A stretch of DNA of 64,000 nucleotides from Bacteroidota bacterium (GTDB lineage Bacteria; Bacteroidota; Ignavibacteria; Ignavibacteriales; Melioribacteraceae): positions 1 to 64,000 of the forward strand of contig JAHISV010000010.1 in the NCBI GenBank assembly GCA_018818065.1, in the 5' to 3' direction. Below, piece after piece: positions 19,807-28,392 of the stretch. The notes below the pieces were generated by a model. That model was not told where the DNA came from. It saw only the letters and a program-made list of their open reading frames with translations, and made no database searches. The position numbers and the translations under genes were made by a program. Position 1 is the first letter of the stretch, and every line of letters begins with the position of its first letter.

Positions 19807-21222
19807 TTGTTACCTTATAAAGATTTAAAAGAAAAGCAAGAGTTGATCAGAAATGGTCAACTCTCGTTAAAAGAAAATATACAATCCTTTCTGAAAAAAA
19901 TTGATCAACAAAGTGATCTTAATGCCTTCAATTTTGTATTTGCCGATTCAATTGAATTAGCAGATGCAATTGAAAAGAAAATTATTAATGGTTCAGCCGG
20001 CAAACTGGCAGGAATGGTAATTGCAGTAAAAGATGTTATTGCCATCAAGAATAAACCACTCACCTGCTCATCAAGAATTCTCGAAGGGTTCATTTCTATT
20101 TATAACGCTACTGTCGTTCAGAAACTAATTGAAGAAGATGCCCTCATAATTGGAAAAACTAATTGTGATGAATTTGCCATGGGAGGTTCAAACGAAAATT
20201 CAGCATTCGGGCCAGTCCTGAATCCCCTTAACAAGAAACATGTTCCTGGTGGATCCAGTGGCGGTTCAGCTGCTGCTGTTGCCGCACATTTATGTGATGC
20301 TGCCATAGGTACAGATACCGGAGGTTCAATTAGACAGCCTGCCTCATACTGTGGAATTCTTGGTTTGAAACCTACATACGGAAGAGTTTCGAGATACGGA
20401 TTAACTGCTTACGCTTCTTCATTCGACTCCATTGGTCCAATGGCAAAAAATGTTTACGACCTTGCTATCCTCCTTGAAGTAATGTCAGGGTACGACGAAA
20501 TGGATTCTACTTCAATCAATAAGCCTATTGACTCTTTTCATACTAAATTTAGAAGCCATGTAAAATTCAGGATAGGCATTGCCAAAGAACATTTTGACAA
20601 AGGATTAAGTATTGAAGTAAACGAAAACATTCAGCGTGTAATTGCCCAACTTAAAAACGACGGGCATGAAATTATTGAGGTGGAATTTCCTCATGCCGAA
20701 TATTCAATCGCCACCTATTATATTCTGGCAATGGCAGAAGCATCTGCAAACCTTTCGCGTTTTGATGGAGCTCGTTACGGACATAGATCTGATGATGGTA
20801 TTGATCTTGACGCAATGTACACAAACTCCAGGAGCGAGGGTTTTGGTGAAGAAGTTAAAAGGCGAATTATGCTTGGTACATATGCGCTTAGCACTGGGTA
20901 TTACGATGCTTATTATAAGAAGGCTCAGAAAGTAAGAAGATTAATTCAAAATGACTTTAATAAAGTTTTTGAAAAAGTTGATTTGGTTTTAACTCCAACT
21001 TCGCCAACAACAGCATTTGAGATTGGTGCTATGATTGACGATCCACTTCAAATGTATTTGATGGATATTTATACAACTCCCGCAAACCTTGCAGGAATTC
21101 CCGGAGTAAGTTTACCTATTGGGAATGATAGTAAGGGACTCCCTATTGGGTTACAATTTATGTCTGATCGCTTAGGTGAATTAAAACTTTTGCAAATAAC
21201 CAATCTGTTGGGTGAGCAATAA
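19807..21222 (+). CDS. gatA: Asp-tRNA(Asn)/Glu-tRNA(Gln) amidotransferase subunit GatA
   Basis: Amidase-signature subunit that releases ammonia from glutamine for tRNA-dependent Gln/Asn synthesis. The catalytic Ser-cisSer-Lys triad is visible: Lys in VIAVKDVI (about 77), Ser in GGSSGGSAAAVA and nucleophile Ser in TGGSIRQPASYCG. The start is TTG, with CACGGAAA upstream; no in-frame ATG comes before the conserved fold. The protein ends at LLQITNLLGEQ, slightly short of the usual C-terminus. GatB and GatC are not adjacent. Confidence 0.93.
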   Translation: MLPYKDLKEKQELIRNGQLSLKENIQSFLKKIDQQSDLNAFNFVFADSIELADAIEKKIINGSAGKLAGMVIAVKDVIAIKNKPLTCSSRILEGFISIYNATVVQKLIEEDALIIGKTNCDEFAMGGSNENSAFGPVLNPLNKKHVPGGSSGGSAAAVAAHLCDAAIGTDTGGSIRQPASYCGILGLKPTYGRVSRYGLTAYASSFDSIGPMAKNVYDLAILLEVMSGYDEMDSTSINKPIDSFHTKFRSHVKFRIGIAKEHFDKGLSIEVNENIQRVIAQLKNDGHEIIEVEFPHAEYSIATYYILAMAEASANLSRFDGARYGHRSDDGIDLDAMYTNSRSEGFGEEVKRRIMLGTYALSTGYYDAYYKKAQKVRRLIQNDFNKVFEKVDLVLTPTSPTTAFEIGAMIDDPLQMYLMDIYTTPANLAGIPGVSLPIGNDSKGLPIGLQFMSDRLGELKLLQITNLLGEQ

Positions 21223-21764
21223 AAATATTTTTTTAATGTTTCCACCTCTGTTTTCATTTCGCAGAATAAAATTTTATCATGCTAAAGGTGAAATTATATA
21301 TTTTTTTTTGACATGTTTTTTTCGTCATTGATAATAAGATATTTATTTTAAGCCTCTCAAATTTCCGCATCCCTTTTAGTTTTCATAATGCATTTTTTAT
21401 TTTTATTTTTGTATAGCAATAATGTTCAATGATTACAGGGGTACTATAAGCATATAACTAATTTTCTTATTCCTATTTTAGTACTCTATAACTTCTAAAG
21501 ATGTTCTCATACGAAACAAATATTTTTTGAGGTGATTTATAACCGACCATCTTTTAAATAGTGAGAAAAAATATTATTTAATACAGAACCTTAATAAATA
21601 AATGAATGTTCTTTATGTTGTTCAAGAAGTCAATAAGACTTCAATGCGTGAAATCAAGATGAAGAGTAAAGACGTTTTTTTTATTAGGTAAGTTGTAAAC
21701 TTTTTTTTATAATTTAGAATCATTTAGTAGAATTAATGAAAAAATAATTATAGGAACATTTCGA
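21223..21764. other. 542-bp AT-rich gap upstream of sucD
   Basis: No convincing gene on either strand. TTGACA at 21308-21313 with GATAAT 16 bp on (21330-21335) could be a promoter for sucD with a leader of over 400 nt. A second TATAAT is at 21708-21713 but lacks a good -35. A 6-bp inverted repeat GAAGTC-N5-GACTTC occupies 21626-21642. Runs of T are frequent. The long leader is the largest unexplained intergenic stretch in the first half of the window. Confidence 0.5.
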
Positions 21765-23036
21765 ATGAGTATATTGCTAGGAAAAGGTACTAAAGTTGTC
21801 GTTCAGGGAATCACTGGAAGTGAAGGATCTTTTCATACTGGTCAGATGATTGAGTACGGAACTAAAATAGTTGCAGGTGTTACTCCTGGTAAGGGTGGAA
21901 CAAATTTTCAAAATATTCCCATCTTCAATACTGTAGCCGATGCTGTTAAAAAAACCAAAGCCGAAGCTTCGGCCATTTTTGTACCACCACCATTTGCAGC
22001 AGATGCAATACTCGAAGCTTTCAATGCAGGTATAAAACTTATAGTGTGTATTACCGAAGGTATTCCTGCAGCAGATATGGTTAAGATATATAATGTTATT
22101 CGACACACTGATGTTAGATTGATTGGTCCAAACTGTCCTGGTTTGATTTCACCGGGGAAAGCAAAAATTGGTATTATGCCGGGCTTTATTCATAGAGCAG
22201 GTAAAATTGGTGTTGTTTCCCGCAGTGGCACACTTACCTACGAAGCCGTTAAACAATTATCAGATCTTAAAATTGGACAATCGACTTGTGTAGGTATTGG
22301 AGGAGATCCTGTAATTGGATCTCAGTTTATAGATATAATAAAACTTTTTAATGAAGATCCCAATACTGAAGGGATTGTGATGATTGGCGAAATTGGCGGC
22401 ACGGCTGAAGAAGAAGCTGCCGAGTATATTAAGAAAAATGTCAATAAACCAGTCGTCGGTTTTATCGCCGGTCAGACCGCACCTCCGGGGCGCCGAATGG
22501 GTCATGCAGGCGCTATTATTTCAGGAGGAAAAGGAACGGCTTCTGAGAAAATGAAAGTAATGAAAAATTGTGGTATAATAGTAGTCAATTCACCAGCAGA
22601 CATAGGAGTAACAATGAAGAAAGCAACAACAACAGCAAAAGCTACAAAAGTAGCTACAAAATCAACTGCAAAAAAAGCAGCTCCAAAAGCTAAAGCAGCT
22701 CCAAAAGCTAAAGCAGCTCCAAAAGCTAAAGCAGCTCCAAAAGCTAAAGCAGCTCCAAAAGCTAAAGCAGCTCCAAAGGCTAAAGCAGCTCCAAAAGCTA
22801 AAGCAGCTCCAAAGGCTAAAGCAGCTCCAAAGGCTAAAGCAGCTCCAAAGGCTAAAGCAGCTCCAAAAGCTAAAGCAGCTCCAAAGGCTAAAGCAGCTCC
22901 AAAAGCTAAAGCAGCTCCAAAAGCTAAAGCAGCTCCAAAAGCTAAAGCAGCTCCAAAGGCTAAAGCAGCTCCAAAGGCTAAAGCAGCTCCAAAGGCTAAA
23001 GTTGCTACTCCTAAGAAGAAAGCAGTAAAAAAATAA
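21765..23036 (+). CDS. sucD: Succinyl-CoA synthetase alpha subunit with Lys/Ala/Pro tail
   Basis: Residues 1-283 are a complete SucD: CoA-binding [20 protein letters not shown], the phosphohistidine His247 in MGHAGAI, and the normal ending [14 protein letters not shown]. The enzyme interconverts succinyl-CoA and succinate with nucleotide phosphorylation. Instead of stopping at about 290 the frame continues for about 135 residues of Lys, Ala and Pro, made of 18 repeats of APKAKA, like histone H1-type or AlgP-like basic domains that bind DNA. Met284 (ATG 22614) is preceded by AGGAG at 5 nt, so the tail may also be made as a separate 140-residue protein. sucC is not adjacent; a terminator follows. 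Confidence 0.9.
   Translation: MSILLGKGTKVVVQGITGSEGSFHTGQMIEYGTKIVAGVTPGKGGTNFQNIPIFNTVADAVKKTKAEASAIFVPPPFAADAILEAFNAGIKLIVCITEGIPAADMVKIYNVIRHTDVRLIGPNCPGLISPGKAKIGIMPGFIHRAGKIGVVSRSGTLTYEAVKQLSDLKIGQSTCVGIGGDPVIGSQFIDIIKLFNEDPNTEGIVMIGEIGGTAEEEAAEYIKKNVNKPVVGFIAGQTAPPGRRMGHAGAIISGGKGTASEKMKVMKNCGIIVVNSPADIGVTMKKATTTAKATKVATKSTAKKAAPKAKAAPKAKAAPKAKAAPKAKAAPKAKAAPKAKAAPKAKAAPKAKAAPKAKAAPKAKAAPKAKAAPKAKAAPKAKAAPKAKAAPKAKAAPKAKAAPKAKAAPKAKVATPKKKAVKK
22604..22616 (+). promoter_or_regulatory. Internal ribosome-binding site and start inside sucD
   Basis: AGGAG (22604-22608), 5-nt spacer, ATG (22614-22616), in frame with sucD exactly where its conserved domain ends. It would start a 140-residue protein beginning [16 protein letters not shown]. 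Good spacing and position at the domain junction make in-frame internal initiation plausible; chance is not excluded. Confidence 0.5.
22680..23003 (+). repeat. 18-bp coding tandem repeat, 18 units
   Basis: Eighteen units of GCTCCAAARGCTAAAGCA, each encoding APKAKA; the last ends in AKV. The only variation between full units is a silent A/G in the first Lys codon. Such homogeneity suggests recent expansion or ongoing slippage. The reverse strand is also open by periodicity but is not a gene. Confidence 0.95.
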
Positions 23037-23091
23037 TTTTCTTGGGAACTTTGTCGCAAAAATAGGGTTATATGTAATCTAGTTGTTTATA

Positions 23092-23126
23092 AAAGTCACA
23101 CAATATTTTGTGTGACTTTCTTTTTA
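23092..23126 (+). terminator. Terminator after sucD
   Basis: Perfect 12-bp stem AAAGTCACACAA/TTGTGTGACTTT, loop TATT, then CTTTTT. Confidence 0.92.
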
Positions 23127-23173
23127 TGTAATTTAGTTTTACTTTAAAATCAATCATAATGAAAGGAGGAGCT

Positions 23174-23614
23174 TTGGGTAATAGAACATTTGCAATACTT
23201 AAACCTGACGCCATAGAAAAAAACATTTACGGTGATATCATTTCAAGAATTCAGGCAGATGGATTTAAGATTATCGGAATGAAAATGACCAAACTTAACG
23301 AAAGAACCGCCACCGGATTTTATGAAGTACACAAAGACAAACCATTTTTTCCCGGACTACTGGAGTACATGACTTCCGGTGCATGCATACCTATGGTACT
23401 AGTTAAAGAAAATGCTGTTGCGGATTTTAGAAAACTTATCGGTTCAACTGACCCAATAAAAGCCGACGAAGGAACTATCAGAAAAGATTTTGCTGACGAT
23501 ATTACTCATAATATTATTCATGGTTCTGACTCTGACGAAAATGCTGAGATAGAAATCGCATTCTTCTTCAACAGAGCTGAATTGATAGGTAATGCCGGAC
23601 TGAACTGTTGTTAA
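23174..23614 (+). CDS. ndk: Nucleoside diphosphate kinase
   Basis: Transfers phosphate from NTP to NDP through a phosphohistidine. The family opening RTFAILKPDA, the central DKPFFPGLLEYM and the active-site His in HNIIHGSDS are all present; 146 residues from this start. An ATG at 23159 is in frame, but the sequence just after it is a strong SD (AAAGGAGG) placed correctly for the TTG at 23174, so TTG is the likely start. It is the first gene after the sucD terminator and overlaps the Nudix gene by 7 nt. Confidence 0.95.
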   Translation: MGNRTFAILKPDAIEKNIYGDIISRIQADGFKIIGMKMTKLNERTATGFYEVHKDKPFFPGLLEYMTSGACIPMVLVKENAVADFRKLIGSTDPIKADEGTIRKDFADDITHNIIHGSDSDENAEIEIAFFFNRAELIGNAGLNCC

Positions 23615-24153
23615 AAAAATGGACTACTCTTTCCAGAAAAGTTGTAACAGAGAATAAATATTGGAGTTACATTCTAGATAAGTTTGAAATTGCGGGAGTG
23701 AGTCGGGGTGAATATCACTTCGTTCACACCGGCGGTTCCACTATGATAATTCCGATCACATCATCAAATAAAATTCTACTTGTAAACCAATATAGATATC
23801 TTAACGATAGAGAGAGTTTGGAATTCCCCTGCGGCTCTATTCAAAATAATATTTCGCCTAAGGAAAACGCTATTAAAGAACTGCGTGAAGAAACAGGATA
23901 TTCATGCAAACAGATTAATATTATTGGTGAGTTCTCTCCCTATTCCGGTGTGAGTGATGAAATGTGTTCAGTTTTTCTCGCGATACAGCTCTTTGAATCC
24001 CCCCTACCTTCTGATACCACTGAGGATTTCGAACTAAGTGAATATTCCATTGCTGAAATTGACGACTTAATTAAAGATGGTACAATTTGGGATGGGATGA
24101 GCATTGCCGCATGGCATTTATCCAGAGAACAAGCAATTAATCTTACTAAATAA
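23608..24153 (+). CDS. Nudix hydrolase (ADP-ribose pyrophosphatase-like)
   Basis: 181 residues with beta-rich N-terminal domain followed by a Nudix box, GSIQNNISPKENAIKELREE then TGY. The core helix with KELREETGY is intact, but Lys replaces the usual Arg before Glu and the spacing after the first Gly is longer than canonical; both occur in ADP-ribose pyrophosphatase-type members. It would hydrolyse a nucleoside diphosphate linked to another moiety, probably a sugar. TTG start inside the ndk end. Confidence 0.85.
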   Translation: MLKKWTTLSRKVVTENKYWSYILDKFEIAGVSRGEYHFVHTGGSTMIIPITSSNKILLVNQYRYLNDRESLEFPCGSIQNNISPKENAIKELREETGYSCKQINIIGEFSPYSGVSDEMCSVFLAIQLFESPLPSDTTEDFELSEYSIAEIDDLIKDGTIWDGMSIAAWHLSREQAINLTK

Positions 24154-24222
24154 ATCGAAAATACTTTCCCACACATTTACTAAATTACTTCATGAAAAAA
24201 TTCATTTTATTGAGGGCTTTTA

Positions 24223-25221
24223 ATGAAAAATATTGCGATTATGATTTTAGCAGGTGCTTTTTTATTCTCCTGTTCAAGTGACAAAAATAACGACAATTCA
24301 AAATCTGATGAACTTAGCAATGCATCCTTCTACCTGGGTTATAAGTTTGACAAGGGGCAAAAGCATTCATTTCTTTTAAGTACCGTCACCAGTCAAACAC
24401 AGGATATTAAAGGTGATACAGTGATGCTCTCGCAATCAGGGCAAACTGAAAATTACCGGATTGAAACTGAGGTTTTAAATTCATTCGATGATGGTAATAT
24501 TATTAAAGTTATCATACCACATATTGATATGACGGCCTCTATGAATGATCAGACTATGGCCTATGACTCTGACAAGGAGTTATCTAAAAAAGAAAAGCTT
24601 CAATTTATTGATTATGAAGCCCTTCTCAATTCACCATTCAAAATTGCATTTGGTATGAACGGTGACATAAGTAATATCATCGGTGCAGAAAGTATTATTG
24701 AAAAGATGATTACTATCAATGGAATCAGTGCTAAATTGTCCGATGAAGAGAAGAAGAATTATGCTTATGAATTAGCGGGCACAGCTCTAAAACCCCTTTG
24801 CCAACAAATTTACAGAAAATTACCTGACACCACTGTTTCAGTAGGTTCAGAATGGACAATAAGCTATGAATCTCAACTGGCTTCCTTTACCATTATGAAC
24901 AATGCGGTGTACAAATTAAGTGAAATCAGGGAAGTTAATGGAGATACTCTCTTGACCATCACTGCAACTTTAACAGCAAAAGTATCAGGTGAAAGAAGAG
25001 TTGAACAGAACAATTCCATTTATGTTTTCGAAAATCCAAATATTACCGGGAGTGGAACATCTACGTTCAACCTTAGCAAAGGTATTACGGAAGAATCAGA
25101 GACCATTATTCGTATTGAAATGTTTATTAAAGTATTGACAAAAGATGAATTCGGAAAAAATGTAGAAGTATTACGGAATGATCTTACTATTAATAAATAC
25201 AACACCAAACTTTTAGACTAA
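24223..25221 (+). CDS. Lipoprotein, DUF6263-like
   Basis: 332-residue lipoprotein of unknown function: signal MKNIAIMILAGAFLFSC with Cys17 as the lipidated residue, then an Asp/Asn/Ser-rich linker and a long beta-rich body with short repeats of the type GDTxMLSQSGQ. The overall plan (lipoprotein, all-beta, GSEWTISY near 205) resembles the DUF6263 family, but no active-site motif is visible. About 70 bp follow the Nudix stop, and a bidirectional terminator lies after it. Confidence 0.7.
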   Translation: MKNIAIMILAGAFLFSCSSDKNNDNSKSDELSNASFYLGYKFDKGQKHSFLLSTVTSQTQDIKGDTVMLSQSGQTENYRIETEVLNSFDDGNIIKVIIPHIDMTASMNDQTMAYDSDKELSKKEKLQFIDYEALLNSPFKIAFGMNGDISNIIGAESIIEKMITINGISAKLSDEEKKNYAYELAGTALKPLCQQIYRKLPDTTVSVGSEWTISYESQLASFTIMNNAVYKLSEIREVNGDTLLTITATLTAKVSGERRVEQNNSIYVFENPNITGSGTSTFNLSKGITEESETIIRIEMFIKVLTKDEFGKNVEVLRNDLTINKYNTKLLD

Positions 25222-25225
25222 TAAT

Positions 25226-25259
25226 AAAAAAATGCCGGGAACCGCCCCGGCATTTTTTT
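25226..25259. terminator. Bidirectional terminator
   Basis: Stem AATGCCGGG/CCCGGCATT with a 6-nt loop. An A-run on the left and a T-run on the right let it serve both the plus-strand lipoprotein and the minus-strand M28 peptidase. Confidence 0.92.
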
Positions 25260-26775
25260 ATTCAGTTTCCCTGCTAAGCTTGTGATCTAACTCTGATATT
25301 TTTCTTACAATTTTTTCAACAACGGTAGAAGTTTTTCCAATTTTATCATAATCTATTTTATCATAATCGTCCGTTGGCATATGAAGGTCGGACTCCATAT
25401 CATCACAAAGATCTATAACTGGGATACCAACGGCGGCAAAAGATGCATGATCACTGCTTCCCATCCCATCTGTCAAGCCTTTTTTAAGATCAAAGTCCAT
25501 ACTTGATTCATTATCAATCGATTTTACAATCTCGAATAGTTCACCACTTGTTTCCAAGGGGCCGCGAACAGTAATTGTATCAACCTTTCCACGACCACAC
25601 ATATCAATATTAATATTTACAATAAGGTTTTCTTTATCCCTCCATTCCCCAGCAAAGAATCTGGAGCCAAGTAAACCTTTCTCTTCAGCACCATAAAAAA
25701 TAACAGCCACATTACGTTTAAGTTGTTCTCCTGAGACTAAATTTCTTGCGGCTTCAAGAATTGCAACTGTTCCTGACGCATTATCGTCAGCGCCATTAAA
25801 AATCTCAGAATCAACCTTACCAATATGGTCGTAATGAGCACCAATTGTTATAACTTCATCTTTATTAAGACCTTCAATCAATCCAACAACATTTTTGCAA
25901 AAACCTCTTGTCTTAACCATGTCGAAATCAAGAATTATTTTTTTTCTCATAAGAAATTTATCCAACTTTTGACCTTCACCCGAGAGTGATTTAATTTTTT
26001 CAAAAGTAATTTCTTCTTCCAAGAAAAATTCATTACCCCGTTCCATTTTCAATCCCAGTGCAGGAAGCGGAAAAAAACTATCCTCTGGAGGATAACCAGC
26101 CAGGGTAAATTTATCCTCCGTGGTCATTTGGGCAAGCATGCCCCACATTTGTTCCAGAAGTTCATCAGGCACAAAAAATACAGCTTCAGCACCAGCGGTG
26201 GCTGCGACTTGAACTTTTAAGGCAGGAGAACGAAATCTGCCAAGGTTAACACCAGTCAAATTATCATGATATTTTTCCGAGGGTATTCCAAATGTTACAA
26301 CAGCAATTTTTCCTTTTAAGTCCAATCCCATATAATCATCGTATCCCGAAACTTCATCAGTAATTCCATATCCGCAAAATACCATTTCCAATGGGCTAGC
26401 AAGGATGTCTTCATTTAAATTCACTATCTCACCTACAAAATCCTTTATTGGTTCCAATGTAGTTGAAACAATTCCATCACCTGCCATTAATTTTATTGTG
26501 GAATTGATGGACATGCTATTCTTTAACACTTCGAATGATTGAAAATATGAACCTTCATCTCCAAACGCTTTTACTCCATATTTTTTCAACTCAGAGGCAA
26601 TAAATTGTGCTGATAACTCTTCATAGAATGTACCCGATTCTCTACCCATCAGCGCATCTGAGGCTAAAAACTCCATGTTCGCCTTTAAGATATTAACATC
26701 ATATGATTCTTGAGCGAAAGAGGAATGCAATTCCAAAATGAGAATCGAGATGATAAAAACAAATATTGATTTCAT
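25258..26775 (-). CDS. Secreted M28 metallopeptidase with PA-like insert
   Basis: Zinc aminopeptidase. The signal peptide is residues 1-21 (ending SSFAQ). A protease-associated region fills about 120-270. The M28 core shows the expected metal ligands and base: His in GAHYDHIG, Asp in NGADDNASG, Glu-Glu in GAEEKGLLGS, Asp in NINIDMCG, and His in LHMPTDDYD, with SDHASF between. The 505-residue size is usual for PA-containing members. GGAG is 5 nt before the ATG. Likely role is extracytoplasmic peptide or amino-acyl degradation. Confidence 0.92.
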   Translation of the reverse strand: MKSIFVFIISILILELHSSFAQESYDVNILKANMEFLASDALMGRESGTFYEELSAQFIASELKKYGVKAFGDEGSYFQSFEVLKNSMSINSTIKLMAGDGIVSTTLEPIKDFVGEIVNLNEDILASPLEMVFCGYGITDEVSGYDDYMGLDLKGKIAVVTFGIPSEKYHDNLTGVNLGRFRSPALKVQVAATAGAEAVFFVPDELLEQMWGMLAQMTTEDKFTLAGYPPEDSFFPLPALGLKMERGNEFFLEEEITFEKIKSLSGEGQKLDKFLMRKKIILDFDMVKTRGFCKNVVGLIEGLNKDEVITIGAHYDHIGKVDSEIFNGADDNASGTVAILEAARNLVSGEQLKRNVAVIFYGAEEKGLLGSRFFAGEWRDKENLIVNINIDMCGRGKVDTITVRGPLETSGELFEIVKSIDNESSMDFDLKKGLTDGMGSSDHASFAAVGIPVIDLCDDMESDLHMPTDDYDKIDYDKIGKTSTVVEKIVRKISELDHKLSRETE

Positions 26776-26866
26776 TATTTCTCCGGTTAATTAAGACTGT
26801 AATATTAGACCGGGTTATTTCTATTAGGTTACAATAGTAATATAGATTTGTCCAAGAAGTATAAGA

Positions 26867-26892
26867 AAGTGCCGGGAGAAGTCCCGGCACTT
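26867..26892 (-). terminator. Terminator of the 27-kb secreted protein gene
   Basis: Perfect 11-bp stem AAGTGCCGGGA/TCCCGGCACTT with a GAAG-type loop; the minus-strand tail TTCTTATACTTCTT is only moderately T-rich. Confidence 0.75.
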
Positions 26893-26939
26893 AATCTGTG
26901 ATATTCAATGAGACCACTTTTTAAATAAAGTCATTTTTT

Positions 26940-27785
26940 TTAGAAACCAGTCGCTCTTGTCTCGTGTACATCCCCCGGGGCAGCATGTCCTAAAGTGAAA
27001 GAGTAATACAACTGGTAAACAAGGCTTAACTGCATTGCAAGCCCTGGCATAACTACCATGTTATTGGGATCAGAGGATCCGGCAAACACCGCGATCAGAC
27101 TGACTTTCCCATCAATCTGTTCATACAAACTTTTTTGAGAACCATCTTGAGAAAGAAAGTTCACATCAGGTAACTCTTCGCCTAAAAACTTGTACCATTT
27201 AAGCTTACTTGCACCAAAATCGATAACAAGGGTATTTTTTGAATTCTTTGCCTCATTCTCCTTACCCAGACTTGTCTGCCATCCGCTAGCCTCATCTGGG
27301 GACTCGCTATCAATTGTGATGGCTTCCTCGCCATCAAGATTTAGAAGTAATTCCTCAATGAGCCTGGCAAAATTATCAGGCTGCAGGTTAAATACCTGCG
27401 AAAAAGCCCTGACTTTTTTCTTCCTGTCTGTAACGATAAATGAAAATGTATTTGCATTCAATTCGAGTTCAGAATCAACCTTGGATTCATATTTTTTACC
27501 TGACATGCTTTTTCCAAATAAGGAAATGTCAAATCCAGATGACTCTTTCAATTGCTTGTAAGTCGGATCAATGAATATTGGATAATCGATAGGTAATTCC
27601 ATTTGTCCTTTCAAAATTTCATTAACAACCGTATTTCCGGATTCCAAATTTTCTGATAGAATAACACCAATTACATTTAGCTCCGGAAGAGGTAGATTAT
27701 TACTATACCTGAAAAATTCCTGAGCGCAGATGGATGAGGTTAATTGGAGAAATAACATCAAAAAAAAGTAATTTTTAAAACTCAT
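26940..27785 (-). CDS. Secreted protein of unknown function
   Basis: 281 residues from this ATG; a TTG four codons earlier is in frame, but GAGG lies between the two, 6 nt before the ATG, which decides the start. Signal peptide MSFKNYFFLMLFLQLTSSICAQ. The body alternates Ser/Asp/Glu-rich linkers with beta-strand-like stretches, and shows NTLVIDFGASKLKWYKF followed by KVSLIAVFAGSSDPNN. No Cys-x2-Cys or other catalytic pattern remains. I do not recognise the family. It is monocistronic, flanked by a terminator. Confidence 0.7.
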   Translation of the reverse strand: MSFKNYFFLMLFLQLTSSICAQEFFRYSNNLPLPELNVIGVILSENLESGNTVVNEILKGQMELPIDYPIFIDPTYKQLKESSGFDISLFGKSMSGKKYESKVDSELELNANTFSFIVTDRKKKVRAFSQVFNLQPDNFARLIEELLLNLDGEEAITIDSESPDEASGWQTSLGKENEAKNSKNTLVIDFGASKLKWYKFLGEELPDVNFLSQDGSQKSLYEQIDGKVSLIAVFAGSSDPNNMVVMPGLAMQLSLVYQLYYSFTLGHAAPGDVHETRATGF

Positions 27786-28011
27786 TTTACACCTCAAAGT
27801 AAGTCGTGAAATCTTGTTGAATTTGCCTGTCTTTTCCCTGCTGTCTGAAGAGTTATAAGGTTATTTCCGATAAAATAATATGGAAACCAAGAATTAGCAA
27901 ATGTAATTAAATATTTTAAAACAAAGTAATAATCCATTTTTTTACCCTTTCACTTAAACTTTTAGTAAATAAAACCGATAATAAACTCGGTGTCAACTTT
28001 TACTGGAAAAA

Positions 28012-28284
28012 ATGATTCATTTATTAGAAAATACTTTTAATCTGATAATCCAAGAATATGGTATTGACCATGCTCTTTTGCTGGAATATGCGGAAAAAGG
28101 GTGCAGAATTAACCATAGAATTGTATTAAATGAATATATCTCTGAATTTCCTTCGATGCTTGAAAGTACTTCACAACAAGAAGAATTTTTGAATACAATA
28201 ATTTCGATAGGTATGGCAGATACGCTGCACGAAATAGTTAGTACTTCACCATTCCCAAAAATTAACTACCCCAAACCTAAATAA
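28012..28284 (+). CDS. Small hypothetical protein
   Basis: 90 residues, predicted mostly helical and acidic, with LLEYAEKGCRINHRIVLNEYISEF and a Pro/Lys-rich end (PFPKINYPKPK). No signal peptide or membrane segment. GGAAAAAA precedes the ATG. It lies 109 bp upstream of the ankyrin lipoprotein in the same direction. I recognise no family; the reading frame looks genuine from residue composition and start context. Confidence 0.5.
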   Translation: MIHLLENTFNLIIQEYGIDHALLLEYAEKGCRINHRIVLNEYISEFPSMLESTSQQEEFLNTIISIGMADTLHEIVSTSPFPKINYPKPK

Positions 28285-28392
28285 ACTCGCCTTCTGAGCT
28301 TTTCACCCATTTAGGGTAAAAATTCGTCCTATTTCAAATACAAAAATTTTATTTAATTTTCATTTTACTTTTATTTTTCATTCGAGCTGATT

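Noticed and set aside
21777-22106. Antisense frame in sucD
   Set aside because: Cys/Tyr-rich shadow of the conserved SucD frame.
22680-23003. Possible CRISPR array
   Set aside because: Units are contiguous without spacers and are coding.
22502-23059. Long open frame on the minus strand of sucD
   Set aside because: It is the reverse reading of the 18-bp repeat (AAFGAAL periodicity) and has no start context.
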